Positions 53,938 through 62,532 of a DNA stretch of 64,000 nucleotides are shown piece by piece. The position numbers and the translations under genes are program-made. The notes below the pieces were generated by a model. It did no database searches, was not told the DNA's origin, and saw only the letters and a list, made by a program, of their open reading frames with translations. The DNA lies in contig DATBHW010000005.1 in assembly GCA_036557285.1 (NCBI GenBank), forward strand, positions 167,289 through 231,288, read 5' to 3'. Position 1 is the stretch's first letter. Each line of letters opens with the position of its first letter. Origin of the DNA: Ktedonobacterales bacterium. Its GTDB lineage: Bacteria; Chloroflexota; Ktedonobacteria; Ktedonobacterales; DATBGS01.

Positions 53938-54936
53938 ATGACACGACCAATCACGCTGTTTACCGGACAATGGGCTGACCTGCCGCTGGAGACGCTGGCA
54001 GAGAAAGTCAGCCAGTGGGGGTTTGACGGCCTTGAATTGGCCTGCTGGGGCGATCACTTCGATGTGCGCCGCGCGCTGGCGGAGCCGCGCTATGCGCAAT
54101 CACAGCGGGATATACTCAACCGCCGCAACCTGCAATGCTTTGCCATCAGCAATCATCTTGTCGGCCAGGCCGTCTGCGACCCCATAGACGCCCGCCACAA
54201 AGATATTCTGCCTGCCCACATCTGGGGCGATGGCGACCCGGAAGGCGTGCGCCAGCGCGCCGCCCAGGAAATGATGGACACCGCGCGCGCCGCCGCCGCG
54301 TTTGGCGTGCAGCAGGTGAATGGCTTCGCCGGGTCGGCCATCTGGCATCTGCTCTATTCTTTTCCCCCCAACAACTTTGCAGACATCGAGCGCGGCTACG
54401 AAGATTTTGCGCGGCGCTGGAATCCCATCATCAATGTGTTTGATCAGGAGGGCGTGCGCTTCGGCCTGGAGGTTCACCCAACCGAAATTGCTTACGACTT
54501 CGTGACCACCCGCAAAACGCTTGACGCCATCGGCAACCGACCTGGCTTTGGGCTGAACTTCGACCCCAGCCATTTCATCCCGCAATTCCTCGATCCGGCT
54601 GCTTTCATCGAAGAGTTCGCTGACCGCATCTATCACATCCATGTGAAAGACTCGAAGCGCCGCCTGGATGGCCGCAGAAGCATCCTGGGTTCCCACCTCA
54701 ACTTTGGCGAAGCTATGCGCGGCTGGGACTTCGTTTCCCCAGGGCATGGCGATGTGGACTTTGAGGCGCTGTTCCGGGCGCTCAACCGCATTGGTTATCA
54801 AGGGCCGCTCTCCGTTGAGTGGGAGGACGTGGGCATGGACCGCGAATGGGGCGCGCAAGACACCCTCGCCTTCATCCGGCGCACCGATTTCACCCCATCC
54901 TCGGTAGCCTTCGACGCGGCCTTCCGGGGGAAATAG
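53938..54936 (+). CDS. Sugar phosphate isomerase/epimerase (TIM barrel, second)
   Basis: 332 residues read from the ATG at 53938 (AAGGAG at 53926-53931); a longer reading runs back into the repeat. The fold is AP_endonuc_2: [56 protein letters not shown] and [15 protein letters not shown] hold the expected metal-binding Glu, Asp/His, His and Glu. It resembles large sugar epimerases near Gfo/Idh/MocA enzymes and may belong to the same pathway as the minus-strand cluster. Confidence 0.9.
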   Translation: MTRPITLFTGQWADLPLETLAEKVSQWGFDGLELACWGDHFDVRRALAEPRYAQSQRDILNRRNLQCFAISNHLVGQAVCDPIDARHKDILPAHIWGDGDPEGVRQRAAQEMMDTARAAAAFGVQQVNGFAGSAIWHLLYSFPPNNFADIERGYEDFARRWNPIINVFDQEGVRFGLEVHPTEIAYDFVTTRKTLDAIGNRPGFGLNFDPSHFIPQFLDPAAFIEEFADRIYHIHVKDSKRRLDGRRSILGSHLNFGEAMRGWDFVSPGHGDVDFEALFRALNRIGYQGPLSVEWEDVGMDREWGAQDTLAFIRRTDFTPSSVAFDAAFRGK

Positions 54937-54988
54937 CAGCGCGTCTACTTGTAGCCATGAGTCATCCCAGATTGAACCAGGAGCGCGG

Positions 54989-55017
54989 GGGCTGCTGGTG
55001 AGCGGCTCCAGCAGCCC
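54989..55017 (+). terminator. 10-bp stem-loop after the isomerase gene
   Basis: GGGCTGCTGG (54989-54998) pairs with CCAGCAGCCC (55008-55017) around 9 nt, 52 nt past the isomerase stop. No strong U-tract follows. Confidence 0.5.
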
Positions 55018-55034
55018 AGACGCCGCGCAGCACC

Positions 55035-55147
55035 GTGCGGAGCGCCGCCGTCTCGGCGGCTCAACGCTGGCCTGCCGAGATGTTGGATCGGAGGGCAAAC
55101 GCTCGCCCTGGCGAATCGTTGGCCGCCGAGACGGCGGCGCTACAAGT
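55035..55147. repeat. 113-bp palindromic element between convergent genes
   Basis: The length is 113 bp, as in the other full copies. A 20-bp perfect pair is 55041-55060 with 55122-55141; the outermost 6 nt on the left (GTGCGG) have drifted while the right end keeps ACAAGT. The hairpin loops are GTCTC/GAGAC, differing from the 53711 copy yet matched between its own arms. It ends 5 nt before the M20 peptidase stop. Confidence 0.8.
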
Positions 55148-55151
55148 GGTG

Positions 55152-56288
55152 TCAGCCGCAGAAGTTGGTGGCGGCCCTCACCAGCACTTCCACACAGCGT
55201 TCCACATCATCCAGGTTCACCCACTCTACCGCCGCGTGCGCGCCTTCGCCGCTGGGGCCGAAGATCACGGTCGGAATACCGCTGGCCGCGAGGATAGCCG
55301 AATCCATCCACCAGGCCGCCCCAAAGACCGCCGGTTCCCGGCCAAGCACAGCGTTGGCCGCGCCGCGCACTGCCTGGACAATCGGCGCATCTGCCGGAAC
55401 CTCAAAGGCAGCGCGGGCCAGCGTGGTCCTGACGACAGCCTGAAGCGCGGGATCAGCCGCCGCTAACTGGTCAATGATGCGCTGAAGTTCCGCCTCAACT
55501 TGCTCCGGCGTCTCTTCAGGCAGCGTGCGACGTTCTACGCTCAACAGGCAGTGCTCAGGATAGCTGGAAAGTTCCTGGCCCCCGGTGATAAGCGAGGCGT
55601 GCAGCGAGCCATGCCCAAGCAGCGGGTGGGCTGGCTGCGCTGCGAGCGCGCTTTCCAGATGCTCCAGTCCGGTGAGAATCTTGCCCATCTTCACGATAGC
55701 ATCAACGCCCACATTGGGTAGCGAACCATGCGCGGCTCTGCCAGTCACCTCCACCTCCAGCCAGGTGAAGCCCTTATGCGCCAGACAGAGATCAAGCGCC
55801 GTCGCCTCAGTCACGATAGCCGCATCGGCGCGCCAGCGCCTGACCACCGAAGCCGTACCGATGCTGGCATACTCCTCATCGGCCACAGCGGTCACAATCA
55901 CATCGCCGCGCAGCCCGCGCTGCTTTGCCTGCGCCGCCGCCAGCATGATCGCCGCCAGGCCGCCTTTCATATCATACGCTCCGCGCCCATAGAGGCGGTT
56001 GCCTTCGACCCCCGGCTCATGGGGATGCTCCATGCCGACCACGCCAACCGTATCCATATGCGCATTGAGCAGCAGCGACCGCCCACCTCCCGAACCGCGC
56101 GCAATCCCTACGACGCTGGGGCGTCCGGCCACCGGCTCATCCAGCGTCACCTCTAATCCCGCTTCCTGAAGCCAGTTCGCCACAAACTGCGCAATAGCCG
56201 CCTCGCCCGCGCCTCCCGGCACAAGATCGGGGTTAATAGAGTCTATAGCAACCAGCTTTCGCAGCAGCGTCTCAACCGCCTGCGGCAT
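55152..56288 (-). CDS. M20-family metallopeptidase (ArgE/DapE/CPG2-like)
   Basis: A 378-residue zinc-dependent aminoacylase or carboxypeptidase. Metal-binding residues are in LLNAHMDTVGV (His, Asp), GRGAYDMKGGLAAI (Asp) and VADEEYASIGT (catalytic Glu pair); the C-terminal histidine lies in GPSGEGAHAAVEWV. The lid/dimerisation domain covers about residues 175-285. It probably hydrolyses an N-acyl amino acid or dipeptide. It is likely cotranscribed with UPF0303 (17-nt gap). Confidence 0.92.
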   Translation of the reverse strand: MPQAVETLLRKLVAIDSINPDLVPGGAGEAAIAQFVANWLQEAGLEVTLDEPVAGRPSVVGIARGSGGGRSLLLNAHMDTVGVVGMEHPHEPGVEGNRLYGRGAYDMKGGLAAIMLAAAQAKQRGLRGDVIVTAVADEEYASIGTASVVRRWRADAAIVTEATALDLCLAHKGFTWLEVEVTGRAAHGSLPNVGVDAIVKMGKILTGLEHLESALAAQPAHPLLGHGSLHASLITGGQELSSYPEHCLLSVERRTLPEETPEQVEAELQRIIDQLAAADPALQAVVRTTLARAAFEVPADAPIVQAVRGAANAVLGREPAVFGAAWWMDSAILAASGIPTVIFGPSGEGAHAAVEWVNLDDVERCVEVLVRAATNFCG

Positions 56289-56305
56289 GTGCGCGCTCCT
56301 TCTTG

Positions 56306-56794
56306 TTACACAGCCTGTTCCAGCTTCACCCCTAAATACTCCGCCAGCGCCTGAACCACCAGTTCATGATCTTCGTGTTGGGGCAGCCCCGATACCGTAA
56401 TCGTCCCGACCACGCCGACCTGTTTGACGATAATGGGAAACGCGCCCCCATGTGGCGCAAACTCGCGGGGATCGAGCAGGGCGCTGTCCTGAATCGTCGT
56501 GTTTTTGCTCTTATACAGGATGCCCATGTAATAGGAGCTATGCCCAAAATGATTGACCACGCGATTCTTGCGCTTGATCCATGCATCATTATCGGCAGAG
56601 GTACCCGTCAGCGCGCAATGAAAGAGCTGCTGACCATTTCTGCAAATATCCGCTGTGATCGTTTTATGGTTCTGCTGGGCGGTTTCGACCAACCGGTTGC
56701 CCACTTCCCATGCGATCTCGTTGGTGAACTCGCTAAATTGCAGAACCTCTTCCTGGTGAAGCAATGTGCGCAAGAGTCCCTGGTAGTTTTCCAT
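56306..56794 (-). CDS. UPF0303 / HbpS-like heme-degrading-fold protein
   Basis: 162 residues with the family blocks DICRNGQQLFHCALTGTSAD, WIKRKNRVVNHFGHSSYYMG, HGGAFPI and GTITVSGLPQHEDH. The fold is that of the Haem_degrading (GlcG/HbpS) superfamily; the biochemical role of UPF0303 members is not established. AGAGAGG lies 5 nt before the ATG. It heads a two-gene unit with the M20 peptidase. Confidence 0.9.
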   Translation of the reverse strand: MENYQGLLRTLLHQEEVLQFSEFTNEIAWEVGNRLVETAQQNHKTITADICRNGQQLFHCALTGTSADNDAWIKRKNRVVNHFGHSSYYMGILYKSKNTTIQDSALLDPREFAPHGGAFPIIVKQVGVVGTITVSGLPQHEDHELVVQALAEYLGVKLEQAV

Positions 56795-57294
56795 CGAAAC
56801 CTCTCTTTACTGGAGACGGCTTTGCCCTGCCGTAGAGTACCACAATCTCACCAGACCAACCATCAGGTTGTTTTGAGCAAACCATTCACCGATGAGGTAG
56901 GACTGTGAACAAGCGCACACTTTCAGAGTGACATAGCTCACATCTCTTCGCGCAGAGCAGGCGCATCCTGGCTTTATAGCAAGAGGTCAGTGATGCGAGC
57001 GAGGCCAGACAGCACCCCCAAAATTGTAGGGAAACACGTGTTTTTTGGCTCTCTCACTATGGAAGGTTTCTGCGGAAAGGTTCTAAGGGGGCCTCACACA
57101 ACCTCCGCACGAGCAGGGGCGGGGTTGTAGCGCCGTCCTTCCAGGCGGCAGGGGTGGGGCCAACCGTCGGTTGTGTGAGGCATTCTAAAGAAGGATGCTC
57201 AAAGAAGGATGCTCAAGTAGGGTTGTAGCGCGTGTGGTATTCAGAGAACTTTTATAGACCATCACTAATGCTCTGTTCAAGAAAGGACAAAATC
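56795..57294. other. 500-bp divergent gap with palindromes and a repeat fragment
   Basis: No gene. It holds a perfect 12-bp palindrome AAACACGTGTTT (57032-57043), an inverted repeat pair GCCTCACACAACC (57091-57103) and its complement (57169-57181), a repeat fragment GTTGTAGCGCCGTCCTTCCA inside that pair, and a 14-bp direct repeat AAAGAAGGATGCTC (57186-57213). Confidence 0.6.
57091..57181. repeat. 91-bp inverted-repeat unit enclosing a repeat fragment
   Basis: 13-bp perfect inverted ends (57091-57103 and 57169-57181) flank a stretch that includes an arm of the TTGTAGCGCC element family (57124-57150). It may be a degenerate relative of the 113-bp element or a separate palindrome into which an arm was copied. 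Confidence 0.5.
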
Positions 57295-58002
57295 ATGAAA
57301 GGGAAGCTCTTTTCCCCATTTCCAGCCGCTCAGGCGGCAGCGAGGCATCAGCGCCATTTCCTCGGCGCGGCAGGGCTGTTTGCCGTCGCAACGCTCGTGC
57401 TGTTTCTTACGGCCTGCGCCGGGCCGGGCCAATCTGGCGCAGCCAACACAACAGCCGCAGCGACTAACCAGGCCGACATCGTGCCAGTCACCACCGTAAG
57501 CGAACAAAATGAACTCGCGCCACAGACCAGCAGCGCGAAAAGCTACCTCATCAAAGTCTACTTTTCCAGGTTTGATGCGCCGGATTACGGCGCGGTCTTC
57601 GCGGTGAACCGCTACTCGCCAACCCTGGGGGTGGCAACCTTCGCCATTCAATCGCTGATTGCCGGGCCTACTCTCTCAGAGAGCGATGCGGGCTACTACA
57701 CGGAGTTGAACAGTTCTTTCTCTGGCCCGGCCTCTTGCACCAGCGCACAGTCGAACGGACGGCCAGACTTCAGGGACTTCAGGCTCAGCCTGAATAAGAA
57801 GGGCAAGGTCGCTGAGCAGGGAACCGCTACCGTACAATTCTGCCGACCCTTCAGCAGCGCGGGTATCGGGGTGGATGCCCGTGTCACCGCAGAGATCACC
57901 GCGACGCTGAAACAATTCTCCAACATCAAGAAAGTCGTCATTCTCTCTCAAACCGGGCACTGCATCGGTGACGAGAGCGGGATGGACCTCTGCTTGAAGT
58001 AG
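57295..58002 (+). CDS. GerMN-domain lipoprotein
   Basis: 235 residues from the ATG at 57295 (AAAGGA 7 nt upstream); a reading back to 57232 has no site. The signal peptide ends in the lipobox FLTAC at about residue 41. The mature part has the GerMN pattern: KVYFSR, a long segment, then FAIQSLIAGPTLSESDAGYY and a C-terminal VDARVTAEITATLKQFSNIK. GerMN proteins such as GerM and LpqB act at the cell surface, some in sporulation or envelope signalling. It stands alone and converges with pspA. Confidence 0.8.
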   Translation: MKGKLFSPFPAAQAAARHQRHFLGAAGLFAVATLVLFLTACAGPGQSGAANTTAAATNQADIVPVTTVSEQNELAPQTSSAKSYLIKVYFSRFDAPDYGAVFAVNRYSPTLGVATFAIQSLIAGPTLSESDAGYYTELNSSFSGPASCTSAQSNGRPDFRDFRLSLNKKGKVAEQGTATVQFCRPFSSAGIGVDARVTAEITATLKQFSNIKKVVILSQTGHCIGDESGMDLCLK

Positions 58003-58016
58003 CAGCGAAAAGGCCC

Positions 58017-58129
58017 ACTTGTAGCGCCGCCATCCTGGCGGCCAACGATTCGCCAGCGCGAGCGTTCGCCCTTCAGGCCAACGGACCGGCAGGCCAGCGT
58101 TGAGCCGCCTGGAAGGCGGCGCTACAAGT
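58017..58129. repeat. 113-bp palindromic element in inverted orientation
   Basis: The element is exactly 113 bp, from ACTTGTAGCGCCGCC (58017) to its inverted copy ending at 58129. Its interior is the reverse complement of the interior of the 53711, 55035 and 63713 copies, so it is inserted the other way round. Its two arms carry different hairpin loops (ATCCT and TGGAA). It occupies the gap between the convergent GerMN and pspA genes, 3 nt from the pspA stop. Confidence 0.85.
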
Positions 58130-58132
58130 CCC

Positions 58133-58897
58133 CTACTCCTTACTTTCCCCGCCGGGGAGCCGGGGCGGCTCCTGGGGCGCGGGGCCAGCGCCCAGTTGAA
58201 GTTGCTGTTTCATCGCCGCCAGTTGAGCGTCAACCTGGGATTGGCTGCTGATCTGGTTCAACTGGCGATCAAGATTGTCGCCGCCAGGGCCAATCATCGC
58301 GGTGTCCTGAAGCGTACCTTCCTCGATCAACTGGTCCATCGCCTGGGCGCGCGCCTGCATCGTCAGCACCTTATCCTGGGCGCGCTCGACAGCCAGGTTC
58401 ACATCGGCCATCTCCTCAGAAATGCCCGTCGCCGATTCGCTGATCTTGACCTGCGCCTGGGCCGCGCCATACTGCGCCTTGACCATCTCCTTCTGCGTGC
58501 GGAACGCCTCCACCCGCGCCGAGAGGCGTTGTTCCATCTGCGCGAACTTGTCTTGCTGCGCCTTCATCTGCTCAATCTGCTGCTGATAACCCGTAAGCTG
58601 CGTTTCCAGGTTCTGGCGGCGCTCCAGCGCCATGCGCGCCAGGTCTTCGCGGTTGGCGGCTAATGCCTGCCGCGCCTGGTCCTCATACCTGGCGATCTGC
58701 GTCTGCGCCTGGGTCTGTTGCAGTTCCAGCCGCTTCTCATTAGTCACAATGTCGGCAATCGCGCGGCGCAGGTTCGTCAATTGCTCAAGCTGCTGCTGGT
58801 ACGAATAGTCCAGGGTTTGACCAGGGTCTTCTGCTTTATCCAATGCCGAACTAAAGACCGTTTTAATATACGTTGTAAATCGGGAGATCAGCCCCAT
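58133..58897 (-). CDS. pspA: PspA/IM30 family membrane-stress protein
   Basis: 254 residues from the ATG at 58897, which has AAGGAGGAGC just upstream; a longer reading to 59005 has no site. The N-terminal amphipathic helix MGLISRFTTYIKTVFSSALD and DPGQTLDYSYQQQLEQL are typical. A long coiled coil spans about residues 30-190, and the tail is Gln/Pro/Gly rich. PspA oligomers bind and stabilise stressed membranes. No pspF or pspBC is adjacent. Confidence 0.9.
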   Translation of the reverse strand: MGLISRFTTYIKTVFSSALDKAEDPGQTLDYSYQQQLEQLTNLRRAIADIVTNEKRLELQQTQAQTQIARYEDQARQALAANREDLARMALERRQNLETQLTGYQQQIEQMKAQQDKFAQMEQRLSARVEAFRTQKEMVKAQYGAAQAQVKISESATGISEEMADVNLAVERAQDKVLTMQARAQAMDQLIEEGTLQDTAMIGPGGDNLDRQLNQISSQSQVDAQLAAMKQQLQLGAGPAPQEPPRLPGGESKE

Positions 58898-59063
58898 GAC
58901 AGCTCCTCCTTCTTTCCTCTGAGCGCCGCTTTTGATGGCCCTGGCTTTCGCAGGTCCGCTTCTATAGGGTACACTATATCGAGACAGGTATAGTATACGC
59001 ATCAACCTCTCCCCTGATAAAGAGGCAGAGCGCGTTATTACGGATAGCCCAGGAGCAGAGCAT

Positions 59064-60050
59064 ATGGCAATTGCAGAAGCGGTATCTTCCCATATTTATC
59101 GTATCATCTCGCCGCTGCCGTTTCCTCCAGTCACCGTCAATCTCTATCTGTTGCAGCATCGAGACGGCTTCGCCCTGGTGGATTGCGGCCTGAACAGCCG
59201 CGATGCGTGGGATGTGCTGGAGCAGGGATTGGCAGAACTCGGCATCAAGCCAGCAGACCTGACACACCTGCTGCTCACGCACGTCCACCCCGACCACATG
59301 GGCGCGGCGGGCCGACTGAAGGAAGCCAGTGGAGCGCCGGTATTTGTCCATCGCCTGGAAGAACCGTTTATCGCCAGCCGCTACCGGGCCGTAGCCCCCC
59401 TGCTGGCCGAGGTCGAGGTGTGGCTGCGCCATCACGGCGCGTCTCCGGCGGAGGCGGAAGCCCTCTCGAAAGTCTCGCTCCAGATGCTCAACAGCGTGCA
59501 GCCAACCGAAGTGGACATCGTGTTGGAGGGCGACGAAACCCTGGAGATCGGGGGGATCGAACTGCGCACGTTCTGGACACCCGGCCACTCGCCAGGCCAT
59601 CTCTGCTACTATGACACCAGGCAGCGTATCTTATTGGCCGGAGACCACCTGCTTCCTGGCACGACGCCCAACATCTCGCAGCACCCCCAATCCTCACCCA
59701 GCCCGCTGGATGACTTTTACGCGGCGCTCCACGCCGTTGAGCAGGTAGACGTGGCGCTGACGCTCCCTGGTCATGGCGACCCCATCCACGACCACCGGGC
59801 GCGCATTGCCGAGATGCTGGCGCACCACGAACGCCGCAAGAATCAGATGATAGACCTGCTTACCACCGGGCCGCTCAGCGGCTGGGACATCTCCAAAACG
59901 ATCTACAAGCGCGTGCAGGGCGAACCCTTTCAGCAGCGCCTGGCGTTGATGGAGACGCTGGCCCATCTTCAGGCGCTGGCCCACGCCGGGCGCATCCGCA
60001 AACTGATGGGCGACGACGGCGCGGTCCTGTGGGAACGTGCCGCATCATAG
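59064..60050 (+). CDS. Metallo-beta-lactamase-fold hydrolase (glyoxalase II-like)
   Basis: 328 residues. The zinc motif is H73-V-H75-P-D77-H78 in THVHPDHMG, with further ligands in GHSPGHLCYY and LLAGDHLLPG and LPGHGDPIHDHR. The C-terminal winged-helix-like extension (about 250-328) marks the thiolesterase/LACTB2-like group. AGGAG lies 8 nt before the ATG. The substrate is unknown. It converges with the acetyltransferase gene, 14 nt apart. Confidence 0.9.
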   Translation: MAIAEAVSSHIYRIISPLPFPPVTVNLYLLQHRDGFALVDCGLNSRDAWDVLEQGLAELGIKPADLTHLLLTHVHPDHMGAAGRLKEASGAPVFVHRLEEPFIASRYRAVAPLLAEVEVWLRHHGASPAEAEALSKVSLQMLNSVQPTEVDIVLEGDETLEIGGIELRTFWTPGHSPGHLCYYDTRQRILLAGDHLLPGTTPNISQHPQSSPSPLDDFYAALHAVEQVDVALTLPGHGDPIHDHRARIAEMLAHHERRKNQMIDLLTTGPLSGWDISKTIYKRVQGEPFQQRLALMETLAHLQALAHAGRIRKLMGDDGAVLWERAAS

Positions 60051-60063
60051 CGCGGGTACGGCC

Positions 60064-61314
60064 CTAAAAAGCCGTCAGGCAGATGGGCTTATCAGGGACA
60101 TGGAAGAGGCGGTTGAGCGTTTCGAGATAGCCAGGGTCGGAGAGGTCCGCCAGGTGATAGAGATACAGGCTGCGAAAGCGCACCAGCCCCAGCAGCAGCG
60201 AAGAGAACTCCGCCACTTCCAGCCGCATCTCTACGTCGTGGGCATCCTCTTTGCTCACTGATGGCCTGCCATCCCTGAAATGCACGACCAGGCTGCCCGC
60301 GTTCGCCGGATAGAAGCTGTCGTTCAGCGTCATCTTGACCCGGCAGTTCTGGCCCCCAAAGTCATGCTCGCGCAGCCGCTCGAAGATGCCGGGCAGATCG
60401 ATCACGCGATACATCAGGCCCACGCCCTGCACATTGCTGGGATGATAGACCGATGGCAGCAGCGCCTCTGAATCAGAGCGCGGGTCCAGCAGCAGGTGAT
60501 GAAACTCCTCGTCCTGGGTCCGAATCACCACAAAACGAATCTGGTCGGCCTGGCTATGCAGGAAAGTGAACAGTGCAGCGAGCGCCTCGCGCGTCTCGTA
60601 GAGCAGTTCATCTACATGCAGGTCGTTGATGAGAAAGTTGCCCTGGTCATGTCGGCGGAAGGTGAAGACCAGGTAGCCCAGCACCTGGCCGTCGCGCTTA
60701 TACCCAACCACCCGCCTGTCGGCAGCCGTAAAGAAGCGCGCGACATCCGCCTCAGACCGCTGGATCAGGCCATGCGTGCGCGCCTGGCAGCGTTGATAAC
60801 AACCCAGCACTAATGGCGTATCGGCCTGTGAAAGCCAGGCGATATGCTGCTTCGATGGCCCCTTCGGCAAACTCGCCGGATGCACCCGATATTCGTTCAG
60901 CTTCGTTCCATAGCCAAAGCCCATCTGCTTATAGAAATCGGGGCGAAAGGGATAGAGGAGGGCCAGCGCGGCCCCCTTATCCCTGGAGTAATCGAGAAAG
61001 AAACGGATTAAATCGCGGGCGGCATGTTCCTTCTTATGCAGCAGGTCAACCGCGACGGCGCCCACGCCTTCAACCGGAACCTGAGCGCCGTGTACGTTCA
61101 TGGTGTAATCGTAGAGGATCATCCCGCCCAGCAGCGTCTCTGCCTCGAACAGACCATAGAAGGGCCGCGCCGGATCGGCGTCCTGTTCGCGGAAGCGCCC
61201 GGCCATGCGCTGGCGCTCCTCCTCCGTGTGAATAGGAAAGGCCGGGTAGGCGTTCGCTGAAATCCTGGCAAAATCCAAAAACTCGTCGCCAGAGAGCCGC
61301 CGAATCTCGCGCAA
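60064..61314 (-). CDS. Eis-like GNAT N-acetyltransferase
   Basis: 416 residues with the three-part Eis layout: an N-terminal GNAT domain (VPVEGVGAVAVDLLHKKEHAARDLI, including the acetyl-CoA loop region), a central GNAT-like domain (about 160-290) and a C-terminal SCP2-like domain (VKMTLNDSFYPANAGSLVVH). Eis enzymes acetylate aminoglycosides or protein lysines. The C-terminus ends in AF rather than the FF seen in some members. Its stop lies 14 nt from the MBL hydrolase stop. Confidence 0.9.
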   Translation of the reverse strand: MREIRRLSGDEFLDFARISANAYPAFPIHTEEERQRMAGRFREQDADPARPFYGLFEAETLLGGMILYDYTMNVHGAQVPVEGVGAVAVDLLHKKEHAARDLIRFFLDYSRDKGAALALLYPFRPDFYKQMGFGYGTKLNEYRVHPASLPKGPSKQHIAWLSQADTPLVLGCYQRCQARTHGLIQRSEADVARFFTAADRRVVGYKRDGQVLGYLVFTFRRHDQGNFLINDLHVDELLYETREALAALFTFLHSQADQIRFVVIRTQDEEFHHLLLDPRSDSEALLPSVYHPSNVQGVGLMYRVIDLPGIFERLREHDFGGQNCRVKMTLNDSFYPANAGSLVVHFRDGRPSVSKEDAHDVEMRLEVAEFSSLLLGLVRFRSLYLYHLADLSDPGYLETLNRLFHVPDKPICLTAF

Positions 61315-61373
61315 GGGCGCTGCCTCCTCTTGTACACAGCCAGCGGTGGGCTGGCGCTGAAAAGCACGACGGT

Positions 61374-62036
61374 TTACTGAAGCGGCTGGCGCAGGGTTGG
61401 CCCCTCATTGCGCACATTGTTCACCGCGCGAGATACCGCTGCGGCTTGCATCATTTCCGCCGGATAGGGCTTGAGCAGCGGCAGGAGACGTTCGGCTTCC
61501 GTCTCATCAGGGTTGAGCCACGACTCCTCCTCTTCCCGGCGCAAAATGGCTGGCATCCGGTTGTGAATCGCGGCCATCAGCGCGTTCGGCGCGGTGGTAA
61601 TGATCGTATAAGAGTATACATCCTGCCCCTGCTCGTCTGTCCAGTGATCATAGAGGCCGGCGAAGGCGAACAGCCGCTCATCTTTCAGCGAGATATAATG
61701 AGGAACCTTCCCCGAACCCGTCTGCTGCCATTCGTAAAAGCCGCTGGCCGGGACCAGACAGCGCCGAGACGAAAGGAGTTGGCGAAACGTGCGCTTTTGC
61801 GCCAGCGTCTCCGCGCGGGCGTTAATCAACGCAGACTCGGCCTTGCCCTCCCTGGCCCAGGACGGCTGCAACCCCCAGCGCATCAGCACAAGCTGATTGG
61901 GGCTGTGCTTCACGATCACCGGCATGGTTTGCGTCGGCGCTACATTATAACGCGCCGCGACGGGCGGCAGTTGCGCCTCGACATTGAAGCGCCCGGCCAG
62001 CGCCTCGATTTCAGCCAGGACATAGCGGCCACACAT
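61374..62036 (-). CDS. SRAP-domain protein (YedK/HMCES type)
   Basis: 220 residues from the ATG at 62036, chosen because maturation must expose Cys2 (MCGRYV) and AAAGGAG lies 8 nt upstream; a longer reading to 62060 would hide it. Cys2 forms the covalent link to abasic sites in single-stranded DNA. Other conserved residues are in YNVAPTQ, WGLQPSWA, INARAET, CLVPASGFYEW and IHNRMP (catalytic His). It protects stalled forks from abasic lesions. Confidence 0.93.
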   Translation of the reverse strand: MCGRYVLAEIEALAGRFNVEAQLPPVAARYNVAPTQTMPVIVKHSPNQLVLMRWGLQPSWAREGKAESALINARAETLAQKRTFRQLLSSRRCLVPASGFYEWQQTGSGKVPHYISLKDERLFAFAGLYDHWTDEQGQDVYSYTIITTAPNALMAAIHNRMPAILRREEEESWLNPDETEAERLLPLLKPYPAEMMQAAAVSRAVNNVRNEGPTLRQPLQ

Positions 62037-62289
62037 GGGTTCCGCTCCTTTCTGCTGCATGATGGAACATCTCTTGAGAGACAGATTACTTCACACGCTC
62101 TGCTCTTATCAAGAGATTCTTTCTTTCCTGCGGTATAATGGAAAGAGAAGCGTGAGAACCTGCCTGCCCATTCAGGCGAGTATGCGCGAAAACACCTTCC
62201 CACATCGTTCTCATCTCTTGGAGCAGTGATGAGCCAGTGGCTACCCCCTGGAAGGGCAGCAGATTCCAGCTTTCAGAAAGAGGGCGTCC

Positions 62290-62511
62290 ATGACGCAACG
62301 CAAGGAGTGGTTTTATTGCCCGCATTGGGAGCGTTTCCTGATACGCGGCTCCCAGGATTGCCTGCTCTGTGAACCGCCGCGCCAGATGCAGACGCCCCAA
62401 CCCGTTCAGGCGCTCCAGCCGGGCAGGCGCTCGTCGCTGCGGGCGATCTTTCCTATCCTCGATGATCACGGCGATGCCTTGTCAGATGACCGACGCCCGC
62501 TCGTCAGTTAA
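62290..62511 (+). CDS. Possible small zinc-binding protein
   Basis: 73 residues: MTQRKEWFYCPHWERFLIRG, then CLLC, giving a C-P-H-(n)-C-L-L-C pattern that could bind zinc. GAGGG lies about 5 nt before the ATG. It ends 21 nt before the SDR start, on the same strand. It is short, with no recognised family; a chance reading is possible. Confidence 0.45.
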   Translation: MTQRKEWFYCPHWERFLIRGSQDCLLCEPPRQMQTPQPVQALQPGRRSSLRAIFPILDDHGDALSDDRRPLVS

Positions 62512-62532
62512 TGAGAAGGGATGATCAGGCGA

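Noticed and set aside
53322..53978. Long plus-strand reading across the repeat, with APPSWRLNAG-like peptide repeats
   Set aside because: The peptide repeat simply reflects the 69-bp period (23 codons) of the DNA element; there is no ribosome site, and it overlaps the ArsR-GNAT and isomerase genes.
57032..57043. Second parS site at AAACACGTGTTT
   Set aside because: It shares the CACGTG core but not the TGTTTC...GAAACA arms; this is a different palindrome.
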